Assembly (NCBI RefSeq): GCF_036246005.1
Contig: NZ_CP109171.1
Coordinates: forward strand, 248,001 to 312,000
Direction of reading: 5' to 3'
DNA length: 64,000 nt
Source of the DNA: Streptomyces sp. NBC_01723
GTDB lineage: Bacteria; Actinomycetota; Actinomycetes; Streptomycetales; Streptomycetaceae
The notes under the pieces are model-generated. The model made no database searches. It saw nothing but the letters and a program-made list of their open reading frames with translations, and was not told the DNA's origin. Each line of letters opens with the position of its first letter. Position 1 is the stretch's first letter. A program made the position numbers and the translations under genes. Below, in pieces: positions 52,703 through 60,643 of this stretch.

Positions 52703-53299
52703 GTGGCAGGCAAGAAGCAGTTCGACATGGACACGGCACTCGACGCCGCGATGATCCAGTTCTGGCGCGTCGGCTACGCCGACACCTCCGTGGACGACCT
52801 GTCACGGGTAACCGGCCTGAACCGCAGCTCCATCTACTCCTCCCTCGGCGCCAAGGACACGCTCTTCCTGCGCTGCCTTGATCGCTACGCCGCGCGCTAC
52901 GGCGAGAAGTACGACGCCGCCCTGTCGTGTGCGGCCTCGGAGCCCCTTGCGGCTGTTCGTGCGTTCTTCGACGTCACCCTTGAGCGCATCGCCGATCCCG
53001 AACTCCCCGACGGGTGCCTGATCGCCCAGTCGGCCATGGCGATTCCGGTGCTGAGCCCCGCCGTCGCGGCACACGCCAAGGAGGCGCTCGGCTTCCAGCG
53101 TCTGCGTCTGCGCGCCGCGCTGAAGGCGGGGCGATTGACCGACGAGGACGCCGATGCCTTCGCTGAACACACGGCGGCCGTGAACCAGTCTCTCGCGGTC
53201 ATGAGCAGAGCCGGGGCGAGCCCGGCGCAGCTCCTGGCCATCGTGGGCGTGACCGTCGACGCGCTTTCGCAAACGTTGCGCACAGCTGGACATGCCTAG
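52703..53299 (+). CDS. TetR-family transcriptional regulator
   Basis: 198-aa regulator with GTG start after AAGGAAG. The N-terminal HTH is intact: FDMDTALDAAMIQFWRVGY then TSVDDLSRVTGLNRSSIYSS and LGAKDTLFLRCLDRYA. The C-terminal helices (LTDEDADAFAEHTAAVNQSL) match the AcrR/YxaF-like ligand domains of regulators that often control redox or detoxification enzymes. It is divergent from the epoxide-hydrolase-like gene, and the shared palindrome at 52626-52645 is the likely operator. Converges on the APH-type gene 21 bp downstream. Confidence 0.93.
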   Translation: MAGKKQFDMDTALDAAMIQFWRVGYADTSVDDLSRVTGLNRSSIYSSLGAKDTLFLRCLDRYAARYGEKYDAALSCAASEPLAAVRAFFDVTLERIADPELPDGCLIAQSAMAIPVLSPAVAAHAKEALGFQRLRLRAALKAGRLTDEDADAFAEHTAAVNQSLAVMSRAGASPAQLLAIVGVTVDALSQTLRTAGHA

Positions 53300-53320
53300 G
53301 CATGCATGCGCCCTCCGCGG

Positions 53321-54172
53321 TCAGCTCCGGCCGCCCACCCCGTCGCCGTCGAGTTCTGCTCGGATCCGGCTGAGCCACTCCGCTCCGATCCGTCGTCCGT
53401 CGGGGAACTGGTCGTCTCGGTCCCATCGCCACGTTGTGATCATCGCCAGTACGAGGAGGCGGCACTCGCGCAGCAGGTGCTGGTTGACGCCCGGATAGTG
53501 CGCGCCGACCTCCTCGGGGGCATGGGCCAGGTCGAATTCGACGGGGCCGCGGCAGCACGTCTCCAGGTCAATGAACAGCAGTCCGTTCGGCGTTGTCAGG
53601 ACGTTGCCCGGGTGCGGCTCACCGTGCAGCAACTGGTCGGCCTCGCCGCGCTCGCGGATCGCGAGCCTCAGGCTTTGTAGCGTGTTGCGCAGCAGTTGCC
53701 GGTCCGCTTCGGCGAGATCCGGGGTGCGGTCGCGGTTGGCGACGAGTTGTTGAGCCTGCTCGACCCGGTCCGTGAAGTGCGGCGTCGGGACGTCGAGCCG
53801 ACTCATGCCGGCATGCAGACGCTTCAGCGCGTCGGCGTAGTCGGCCGGTGACACCTCGGGTGGCGCCATGGGCTCGTAGTAGGTCCAGAACGTGACCGCG
53901 AAGCCGTCCCGCTCATGGACGCGTGGCTCCACACGAGGTTCGAGGGCGGCCACCGGGCACCCGGATGCGGCGAGCCGCTGCGCCAGCTCGACCTCGAACT
54001 CCGCGACCTGCTGCGCGACGGATGCCACCCGGGCCAGGACGTCACAGGGCAGCAGACGCAGGGTGAGCTTGTTCGAGTCGTGGAGAACGGTCACGTCTTC
54101 GGTGGCCAGGCCGAGTGACGAGGCGATCGACGTGGCCGCGGTCACCGCCCGACGGAACTCCGGCTCCTGCAT
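53321..54172 (-). CDS. Aminoglycoside phosphotransferase-family kinase
   Basis: 283-aa small-molecule kinase of the APH/choline-kinase fold. The ATG start (MQEPEFRRAVTAATSIASSL) is preceded by GAGGGG. Catalytic loop HGEPHPGNVLTTPNG (H-x-D/E-x-x-x-x-N form, with Glu in place of the usual Asp at the second position) and the metal-binding IDLETCCRGPVEFDLAH segment (with D of FIDLE) are visible. Substitution HGE for HGD is common in this family in actinobacteria. Whether it phosphorylates an antibiotic, a sugar or another metabolite is unknown. Converges on the TetR gene. Confidence 0.88.
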   Translation of the reverse strand: MQEPEFRRAVTAATSIASSLGLATEDVTVLHDSNKLTLRLLPCDVLARVASVAQQVAEFEVELAQRLAASGCPVAALEPRVEPRVHERDGFAVTFWTYYEPMAPPEVSPADYADALKRLHAGMSRLDVPTPHFTDRVEQAQQLVANRDRTPDLAEADRQLLRNTLQSLRLAIRERGEADQLLHGEPHPGNVLTTPNGLLFIDLETCCRGPVEFDLAHAPEEVGAHYPGVNQHLLRECRLLVLAMITTWRWDRDDQFPDGRRIGAEWLSRIRAELDGDGVGGRS

Positions 54173-54259
54173 GTGTTGCTCTGCCCCTCTCCCCCCAACG
54201 CCGCCTGCTGGCGGCACACCGCGGCTTCGCGGCGCTGTTTGACGGTACTCCGGGCGCGG

Positions 54260-54934
54260 TCAGCCGCCCTGGCCGGCGCTGCCGATCGGGCCGACCTTCA
54301 CCGGGGAGCCGGTCCCGTCCGTGACGGGCAGCGTGGCGGCGCCCGGCCAGTCGAGGGTGACGGACTTCGTCTCGTCGGGCGGGGTGACGACGAGCCCGGT
54401 GATACGGACGCCGGAGCCGCCCGAGTCGTTGATCGGGTAGTGGATGCCGAAGGCCACGGTCTCCCCGTCCTTGAGGGTGCCCGGGACGACCGGCTCGCCA
54501 CTGCGCTTCGCGGACAGCGTGCCCGAGTTCGTCTTCAGATCGACGCCGGCGTACCCGGAGATCGCGCACTCCCGGCCGCCGCCGTTGGTCAGCTCCACCG
54601 CGACGGTGCCCTCGGTGTCGCCGTCGATGGTGGCGTCCATCGCCTTGAACTTCAGCTCGTCGGTACGGCACTTGCCGACCTTGTCATTCGCCCCGGAGCC
54701 GGACCCGGACCCGGAGCCCGCTGCCGTCCCCTGCCCACCGGTGCCCTCCCCGCCAGACTCGTCCCCGGCGCCCTGCTGCGAATCGCCGGAGCCCGAACCG
54801 CCGCCCGAGGAAGCCTCGCTGGACGCCGCCGACGGGTCGCTCTGCCCCGTGGCGTCGTCGTCGTTCTGGCAGGCCGTGAGCGAGAGGCTCGCGGCAACGG
54901 CGAGAGCTGCGAAGGTGAGCTTGTGAACGCGCAT
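54260..54934 (-). CDS. DUF4232 secreted lipoprotein
   Basis: 224-aa lipoprotein. The ATG gives MRVHKLTFAALAVAASLSLT with lipobox LTAC (Cys22) and follows GAGGAAG. A Ser/Gly-rich linker (residues about 30-85) precedes a single immunoglobulin-like DUF4232 domain (KCRTDELKFKAMDATID, AVELTNGGGRECAISGYAGV, ETVAFGIHYPINDSGG). The conserved Cys pair (CRTDEL ... CAISGY) is present. DUF4232 proteins are common in Streptomyces, with no defined biochemical role. Confidence 0.9.
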   Translation of the reverse strand: MRVHKLTFAALAVAASLSLTACQNDDDATGQSDPSAASSEASSGGGSGSGDSQQGAGDESGGEGTGGQGTAAGSGSGSGSGANDKVGKCRTDELKFKAMDATIDGDTEGTVAVELTNGGGRECAISGYAGVDLKTNSGTLSAKRSGEPVVPGTLKDGETVAFGIHYPINDSGGSGVRITGLVVTPPDETKSVTLDWPGAATLPVTDGTGSPVKVGPIGSAGQGG

Positions 54935-55289
54935 CGTTTCTTCCTCAGAATCGGTTGGGCGTGCCGACCGTCGGTACCAGTCGCTGCTGTACCGGCGCTT
55001 GTGCACACGAAGAGCCACCCCGCCGGGCAGTCCGTTCCGCGCAACCGCACCTGAAGACATTCCTGTTACACGCACACCGAGGCGCACGACGCACCACCGC
55101 CGGCGCACCACCGCCGGCGCACGCCCGGCCGGGGCACGCCCTCGGTCGGCCGGACAGACACCTCCAGCCGCCGTTCCTCACCATTCGCGACCACCGCCCC
55201 CCCTGGGACAGTCCTGTAACCCGGCGGATCTTGACCCCACCTGTCGGCATGGCGTCCGTGCGCCGCGCGGGACCGGCGCTGAGGGGCAG
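54935..55289. other. Intergenic region
   Basis: 355 bp upstream of the DUF4232 gene. Contains a 14-bp tandem duplication (55091-55118). No gene or other site recognised. Confidence 0.5.
55091..55118. repeat. 14-bp tandem duplication
   Basis: GCACCACCGCCGGC occurs twice head to tail and continues with GCAC. No function evident. Confidence 0.75.
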
Positions 55290-56207
55290 TCATCCGGCCA
55301 GGCTCTCGCCGAAGAACGCGGTGAGTTCGGCGACGGCCGGAGTGACGTAGGCGTCCCTGTCGTACAGGTCGACGTGCGTGGCTCCGTCGATGACGGCCAG
55401 CCGCTTGGGCTCGGCCGCCTTCTCGATGGCCTCCCTGCTGAAGTACCCGGTCTCCGCCTCTGAGCCGATGATCATCAGCAGGGGGCGGGGCGAGACGAGT
55501 CGGATCATCGCGTACGAGTCGTACTGGGCGATCAGGTCGACGCTGCGCTGCACCCATCCCCGGTTGGCGCGCGGGTGGTGACCGCGCGGGGTGCGGTAGT
55601 AGTCGAAGGTCTCCCGCAGTTGGCGGGTTGCGGTCGGCGGCAGGTCCTCGGCACTGTCGGGCAGCCATGCCACCATCCGTGGGGCGGCACCGCGTGCTTC
55701 CGCCGTGCGCTGCGCACCGGCCTGGTCGAGCATCGCCCTGAGGACGGCCGGGTCCTGTGTGCGGCCCAGTCCCTCCCGGATCACCGAGCCCATGTCCGCG
55801 GCGCTCACCGTGGCCACGCTCCTGATCCGGTGGTCGGTCTGTGCGGCGTAGGGCACGTAGCCGCCGGAAGCGCAGATGCCGAGGGCTCCGATGCGGTCCG
55901 GGTCGATGTCGTCGCGCGTGGTCAGGTAGGTCACGGCGGACTTGATGTCCTCGGCGCGTTGGAAGGGGTCCTCCAGCCCTCGTGGCTCCCCCTCGCTCTC
56001 GCCCTGGTAGGCGGCGTCGAAGACCAGCGCGGCGAATCCGGCCCGGGCCAGGCGCTCGGCGTAGACGCTCGGACTCTGCTCCTTCACGCTGCCGCCGGGG
56101 TGGGAGACGACCACAGCCGGTAGCCGGCCGTCGATGTGGTCGTCGGGGGTGAAGAGGGTTCCGGCGAGGGAGAGATTGCTGCTGGGAAAGGTGACGTCGG
56201 CCTTCAT
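55290..56207 (-). CDS. Alpha/beta hydrolase, dienelactone hydrolase / YcjY-like
   Basis: 305-aa hydrolase (MKADVTFPSSNLSLAGTLFT) with start behind AGGAGACACAGG. Alpha/beta hydrolase fold: PAVVVSHPGGSVKEQS oxyanion region, the elbow GALGICASGGYVPYA where the nucleophile position is Cys rather than Ser, and the His in IDGATHVDLYDR; MIIGSEAETGYF carries the acid region. The Cys at the elbow resembles dienelactone hydrolases (G-x-C-x-G), although here the two residues after it are A-S. Divergent from an XRE regulator gene; an esterase or carboxymethylenebutenolidase-like activity is plausible. Confidence 0.85.
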   Translation of the reverse strand: MKADVTFPSSNLSLAGTLFTPDDHIDGRLPAVVVSHPGGSVKEQSPSVYAERLARAGFAALVFDAAYQGESEGEPRGLEDPFQRAEDIKSAVTYLTTRDDIDPDRIGALGICASGGYVPYAAQTDHRIRSVATVSAADMGSVIREGLGRTQDPAVLRAMLDQAGAQRTAEARGAAPRMVAWLPDSAEDLPPTATRQLRETFDYYRTPRGHHPRANRGWVQRSVDLIAQYDSYAMIRLVSPRPLLMIIGSEAETGYFSREAIEKAAEPKRLAVIDGATHVDLYDRDAYVTPAVAELTAFFGESLAG

Positions 56208-56412
56208 GTTCCTGTGTCTCCTGGAGGTGGAGGCGGTCGATGCGTCTCCGGCGGTGGTGTCCCCCTCGGGGCCGTCCGTCCGTCGGTCGCGTCACCGACC
56301 CTCGCAGCCGGTACGGAGAGGGGTAAGGGGCGTCTTCCGGCCCGGGACAGCGCTGTCCTGGGACACACCAGGCCCCCTGTCGCGGGCGCGGCCGTCTGCC
56401 AGACTTGCCCTC

Positions 56413-57294
56413 ATGAGCAGCGGCAACGCGCGCCGGAGCGAGCTGGGCGCCTTCCTCAAGGCCAGGCGTACGGAGCTGAGCCCGGCCCAGGTCGGGCTGC
56501 CCGAGTCGGCCTCCCGGCGCAGGGTCAAGGGGCTGCGCCGGGAGGAAGTGGCCCTGCTCGCGTCGATCAGCCCCGACTACTACACCCGCCTGGAACAGGG
56601 CCGCCGTCAGGCGTCCGAGCCGGTACTGGACGCGCTCGCGCGGGTCCTGAGGCTGGACGACGGCGAGCGTGCGTACCTGTTCGAGCTGTCCGGCCGGGGT
56701 GCCGCCCGGCCCCGGCGGCGCACCGCGCAGGAGGTCCAGCCGCAGCTGCGGAGGCTGCTGGACGACCTGCCCACCACTCCGGCCGTCGTCCTGGGCCTAC
56801 GCACCGACATCCTCGCCTGGAATCCGATGGCGGCGGCCCTCTTCACCGACTTCGCGCGGATTCCCGAGGAACGGCGCAACTTCGTACGGCTGGTCTTCCG
56901 GGATCCGGTGGTCCGGGGCCTGTACCCGGACTGGCAGTGGGTGGCGCGGACGAGCCTGGCGCAGCTGCGCATGGATGCCGTCAGGGACCCGAAGGACCCC
57001 CGGCTCGCGGAACTGGTGGGCGAGCTGTCGCTCCAGGACCCCGACTTCCGGCGCTGGTGGGGGACCCACCGCGTGGCCACCCAGGGCACCGGCACGAAGG
57101 TCCTCCAGCATCCGGTCGTCGGCCGGCTCACCCTCGACTGGTCCTTCCTCGCCCCGACGACGGACCCCGACCAGCAGCTCATCACCCTGACCGCCGAGCC
57201 GGGATCCCCCAGCGACGAGCGTCTGCGGATCCTCGCTTCCTGGGCGGCGCGGGACACCCGCCGTCCGGAGGCGCGCTACCGTCCGGACACATGA
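56413..57294 (+). CDS. XRE-family helix-turn-helix regulator with MmyB-like ligand domain
   Basis: 293-aa regulator. Start at the ATG of MSSGNARRSELGAFLKARRT. HTH of the cro/XRE type at about residues 10-75 (GLRREEVALLASISPDYYTR, LEQGRRQASEPVLDALARV); residues about 100-280 form the MmyB-like PAS-type domain (LGLRTDILAWNPMAAALFTD, PDFRRWWGTHRVATQGTGTK, HPVVGRLTLDW). Regulators of this type control divergently transcribed oxidoreductases or hydrolases in Streptomyces; here the neighbour is the alpha/beta hydrolase. Its stop overlaps the start of the AlkD-like gene by 4 bp (ATGA), so the two are co-translated. Confidence 0.93.
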   Translation: MSSGNARRSELGAFLKARRTELSPAQVGLPESASRRRVKGLRREEVALLASISPDYYTRLEQGRRQASEPVLDALARVLRLDDGERAYLFELSGRGAARPRRRTAQEVQPQLRRLLDDLPTTPAVVLGLRTDILAWNPMAAALFTDFARIPEERRNFVRLVFRDPVVRGLYPDWQWVARTSLAQLRMDAVRDPKDPRLAELVGELSLQDPDFRRWWGTHRVATQGTGTKVLQHPVVGRLTLDWSFLAPTTDPDQQLITLTAEPGSPSDERLRILASWAARDTRRPEARYRPDT

Positions 57295-58007
57295 CGTCCT
57301 CCTCACGCGCGCCGCTGGAGCGGCTGCGGTCCGAGCTGCGGGAGCTGGCCGAACCGCAGGTACGCGCCCAGCTCTTACGGGTGCTCAGCCCCTCAGACGA
57401 CGAGCTGCTCGGCGTAAGGGTCCCGGTGCTGCGCGATCTCGCGCGGCGCTACCGCGGGTTGCGGCCGGAGGAGGTGGACGCCCTGCTGCGCAGCCGCGTC
57501 CACGACGAACGGTTCGCCGGGCTCCTGGTGCTGGCCGAGCAGATGCGTGTCGCCCGTGGCAGCGGGGAGCGCGGGACGCTGGTGGACTTCTACCTGGCGC
57601 GCACCGGCTGTGTGGACAACTGGGATCTGGTGGACGGATCCGCGCCGGTCGTGCTGGGCACGTGGCTGCTGGAGGAGTCGCAGGACGTCCTGGACGAGGT
57701 GCTGGACCGCCTGGCCGGGTCGGCCTCCCTGTGGGAGCGGCGGATCTCCGTCGTGGCCACGCTGCCACTGATCCGCGCCGACCGCTACGAGCCGACGTTC
57801 TCCCTGGTCAAGGCGCTCCGCCAGGATCCAGAGCCGCTCATTCACAAGGCGCTGGGGTGGATGCTCCGGGAGATCGGCCGCCGCGACGCACGGGCGTTGG
57901 TCGACTTCCTCGACCTGCACGCCCCCGAACTGCCGCGGATCACCGTGCGCCACGCCACCGAGCGCCTGGGGCCGGAAGACCGGGCGAGGTTCGTGCGTCG
58001 ACGGTAG
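57291..58007 (+). CDS. AlkD-like DNA alkylation repair protein
   Basis: 238-aa HEAT-like repeat protein of the AlkD DNA glycosylase family. The ATG start overlaps the XRE stop (ATGA). Family segments: LLGVRVPVLRDLARRYRG, ARTGCVDNWDLVDGSAPVVL (the conserved W-D-x-x-D loop that holds the lesion), LWERRISVVATLPLIRAD and LIHKALGWMLREIGRRDARA near the C-terminus. It would remove alkylated bases from DNA. Coupling with an XRE regulator is unusual but not unheard of. Confidence 0.92.
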   Translation: MTSSSRAPLERLRSELRELAEPQVRAQLLRVLSPSDDELLGVRVPVLRDLARRYRGLRPEEVDALLRSRVHDERFAGLLVLAEQMRVARGSGERGTLVDFYLARTGCVDNWDLVDGSAPVVLGTWLLEESQDVLDEVLDRLAGSASLWERRISVVATLPLIRADRYEPTFSLVKALRQDPEPLIHKALGWMLREIGRRDARALVDFLDLHAPELPRITVRHATERLGPEDRARFVRRR

Positions 58008-58059
58008 ACGGCACGTCGCGCCGGACCGGGCCCGGCCGTCGGCCGGCGTGGCGTGCCGT
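58008..58059 (+). terminator. Hairpin after the AlkD-like gene
   Basis: ACGGCACG at 58008 and CGTGCCGT at 58052 are exact complements enclosing further G/C-rich self-complementary sequence, directly after the stop codon. Probable terminator. Confidence 0.6.
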
Positions 58060-58146
58060 GGGTGGGTGGCTCGTCCGGCGGGGCTCTTCATGTGTCAGGA
58101 TGCGGTGAACTGACCTTGGGGGAAAGGGTTCAGCCGGGGGGTCGGC

Positions 58147-59076
58147 ATGGAACATGGGGAGCATGGGAGACGCCGGGCGGTACCCGGGGCGGTGGTCGCC
58201 GCCGGGGTGGTCGGGGCGTTGGCGGTCGCGGCGCTCGTACTGCGTCCCGCCGAGGGCCTGCTGCACTCCGGCCAGGGGCCGCTCGGCCACTGGGGCATCG
58301 TCGCGATCGGGTCGTCCGTCGCCTGGGCGGCAGGGGTCATGCTCGTCGTCGAGCGGCTGCGTTCCAGGATCGCGGCCGACCGCGACCCGCTGACGCCGGG
58401 CGAGGAACGGCTGCGGCGGGCGGCCGTGCCGCTGCTCCTTGCCGGGCCGGGCGTCATCGGCGTACTGGCCCTGGTCATGCATCGGTTCAACCGGCGGAGC
58501 ACATCACCCACCCCGCCGGTGGAGCTGCCGCCGCCGGTCTCACCGCCGCCGGTTCTCGGCAGGGCCGATCCCGAGGGGGATTCCGGGCACGGCTCCTCCG
58601 TGCCGCTGTACGTTCTGCTCGGCCTGCTGGCCGCGGTGGTCGCCGTGGTCGCCGCGGTGCTCGTCGTGCGGCGGCTGCGCCGACGGGGTCTGACCGTGCC
58701 GGCGCTCCCCGAACGCGCGGGCGCCCCGGCGGGGGACGAGGACGCGCGGCTGCTCCTGGCAGCCGTGCACTCCGGCCGCCGCGCCCTCGCCGACACCGGT
58801 GACGCCCGTACGGCCGTCATCGCCTGCTACGCGGCGATGGAGGACGCCCTCGTCGCGTCCGGCCTACGGCGGCACACCTCCGACAGTCCCGCCGACCTGC
58901 TCACCCGCGCCGCCGACGCGGGCCTCGCCCCCGGCCCGGCCGCGCCAAGGCTCACCACGCTGTTCCGCGAGGCCCGCTACTCCTCGCATCCGATGGGGCC
59001 CTCGCACCGGGAGGCCGCGGCCGACGCCCTGGAAGAGATCGCGTCGCTGCTCCACCACGGGGAGGCGCAGCGGTGA
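58147..59076 (+). CDS. DUF4129 membrane protein
   Basis: 309-aa membrane protein (MEHGEHGRRRAVPGAVVAAG). Three or four hydrophobic helices (VVAAGVVGALAVAALVL, AIGSSVAWAAGVMLVVERL, VPLLLAGPGVIGVLALVM, VPLYVLLGLLAAVVAVVAAV) and a C-terminal DUF4129 domain (LLAAVHSGRRALADTGDART, YAAMEDALVASGL, FREARYSSHPMGPSHREAAA). DUF4129 is regularly found with MoxR ATPases and DUF58 proteins, as here. First gene of a five-gene operon in which each stop overlaps the next start. The role is unknown; cell-wall or exopolysaccharide maturation is a frequent suggestion. Confidence 0.9.
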   Translation: MEHGEHGRRRAVPGAVVAAGVVGALAVAALVLRPAEGLLHSGQGPLGHWGIVAIGSSVAWAAGVMLVVERLRSRIAADRDPLTPGEERLRRAAVPLLLAGPGVIGVLALVMHRFNRRSTSPTPPVELPPPVSPPPVLGRADPEGDSGHGSSVPLYVLLGLLAAVVAVVAAVLVVRRLRRRGLTVPALPERAGAPAGDEDARLLLAAVHSGRRALADTGDARTAVIACYAAMEDALVASGLRRHTSDSPADLLTRAADAGLAPGPAAPRLTTLFREARYSSHPMGPSHREAAADALEEIASLLHHGEAQR

Positions 59077-59648
59077 ACGGGCGCACGGAACGGCCCGTGG
59101 GGCAGGACACGTTCACTCTGCGCGGGCTCGGTCTGCTGGGCGGGGCGGTCGCCGCCTCCGGCGTCCTGCTCGTCCTGCTCCTCGACGGCTTCCGGGCGGC
59201 CGGCGCCGTCGTGACCCTGCTCGCCGTCGCGACGCTGGTCGTGGCCCGGTACGTCGCCGGGGCGGGCGCCCTCGACTCCGGACGGCGGGGCGACGTACGG
59301 CTGCTGCGGACCCGGACGCCGGGCATGGGCGAATGGCGACGGAACGTACGCACCGCCACCGGTCCCGACGGCGCCCTCTACTACCGGGCGGTGCTGCGGC
59401 CCGAGCTGCGCCGCCTCTACGCCGCCGCACTCGCCGAACACCACCACGTCTCACTCGACCAACAGCCCCGGCGCGCCGCCGATCTGATCGGACCCGACCT
59501 GTGGCCCTGGCTCGGGTCCGAGACGCCCCGTACCCGGCCCGACGGCGGCATCCCCGTCGACGTACTCCGCCGCCTCGTCGACCGGCTCGAACACCTCGGC
59601 TCACCCCGCACGCGTACCCCCGGCACTCACAAGGAAGAAGCGACGTGA
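59073..59648 (+). CDS. Two-helix membrane protein of the MoxR operon
   Basis: 191-aa protein, GTG start overlapping the previous stop by 4 bp. Two hydrophobic helices (LLGGAVAASGVLLVLLLDGF, AAGAVVTLLAVATLVVARYV) are followed by a soluble tail with an Arg/Pro-rich end (TRPDGGIPVDVLRRLVDRLE). The segment YYRAVLRPELRRLYAAALAE is reminiscent of small proteins between DUF4129 and MoxR genes in actinobacteria. Function unknown. Confidence 0.85.
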   Translation: MNGRTERPVGQDTFTLRGLGLLGGAVAASGVLLVLLLDGFRAAGAVVTLLAVATLVVARYVAGAGALDSGRRGDVRLLRTRTPGMGEWRRNVRTATGPDGALYYRAVLRPELRRLYAAALAEHHHVSLDQQPRRAADLIGPDLWPWLGSETPRTRPDGGIPVDVLRRLVDRLEHLGSPRTRTPGTHKEEAT

Positions 59649-60643
59649 CGAGTCCCACCACGCCTCAGCCCCTTACCCCCGCGCAGGTCGGCGAGCAGGC
59701 CGGTGCCGTGCTGCACGAGATCGAACGTGCCGTCGTCGGCAAGCCGGACGCCCTCGAACTGGTGATGCTGGGCGTGCTGGCCGGCGGGCACGTCCTCGTC
59801 GAGGATCTGCCGGGGCTCGGCAAGACGCTCCTGGCCCGGTCCTTCGCCACCACGCTCGGCCTGGACTTCCGGCGGATCCAGTTCACGCCCGACCTGCTGC
59901 CGTCGGACGTCACGGGGGCGCCGTTGTACGACCAGCGCACCGGCGAGATGGTGTTCCGTCCCGGGCCGGTCTTCACGCACCTGCTGCTCGCCGACGAGAT
60001 CAACCGGACGCCCCCCAAGACGCAGGCCGCGCTGCTCGAGGCGATGGCCGAGTCGCAGGTCACCGTGGACGGCGAGACGCGGCCGCTCGCCGACCCGTTC
60101 ATGGTGGTCGCGACCGCCAACCCGGTGGAGTACGAGGGTACGTACTCGCTGCCCGAGGCGCAGCTCGACCGGTTCCAGCTGCGGGTGCGGATGGGCTATC
60201 TGGGCGCGCGGGAGGAGCTGGTGATGCTGCGGGCCCGGATCGACCGGGCCGCGCCCGAGGCGGTGCTCAGGCCGCTGGCGGGGCCGGCGGACGTCGTGGC
60301 CTGGCGGCGCGTGGTGGAGGGTGTGGAGATCGACGACGACCTGCTGGAGTACGCCGTCGCGCTCGTCGGCGCGACCCGCGAGCACCCCCAGATCAGCATC
60401 GGTGCCTCGCCGCGGGGCGGGCTCGCTCTGGTCCAGCTCGCGCGGGCCCGCGCCGTGCTGAACGGCCGCGACTACGTCGTCCCGGAGGACGTCAAGGCGC
60501 TCGCGGTGCCCGCGCTGGCCCACCGGGTTTCGCTGCGGCCGGAGTTGTGGGTGCGCGAGGTGGCCACGGACGACGTGCTGCGGGAGATAGTCGACAGCGT
60601 CGGCACGCCGTCCACGCGGCGTACGGCCGCCGTGTCGTCGTGA
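59645..60643 (+). CDS. MoxR-family AAA+ ATPase
   Basis: 332-aa AAA+ ATPase. The GTG start overlaps the previous stop by 4 bp. Walker A VLVEDLPGLGKTLLARS, Walker B VFTHLLLADEINRTPPKTQ, sensor 1 MVVATANPVEYEGTYSLPEA and Arg-finger-like LDRFQLRVRMGYLG, then sensor 2 IGASPRGGLAL, all in order. MoxR ATPases act as chaperones that mature or load metals and cofactors for partner VWA-domain proteins, and the next gene supplies one (DUF58). Confidence 0.95.
   Translation: MTSPTTPQPLTPAQVGEQAGAVLHEIERAVVGKPDALELVMLGVLAGGHVLVEDLPGLGKTLLARSFATTLGLDFRRIQFTPDLLPSDVTGAPLYDQRTGEMVFRPGPVFTHLLLADEINRTPPKTQAALLEAMAESQVTVDGETRPLADPFMVVATANPVEYEGTYSLPEAQLDRFQLRVRMGYLGAREELVMLRARIDRAAPEAVLRPLAGPADVVAWRRVVEGVEIDDDLLEYAVALVGATREHPQISIGASPRGGLALVQLARARAVLNGRDYVVPEDVKALAVPALAHRVSLRPELWVREVATDDVLREIVDSVGTPSTRRTAAVSS

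Noticed and set aside
53290..53303. Perfect 14-bp palindrome CATGCCTAGGCATG at the end of the TetR gene
   Set aside because: No loop and no run of T; it overlaps the stop codon and is too short to call as a terminator or operator.
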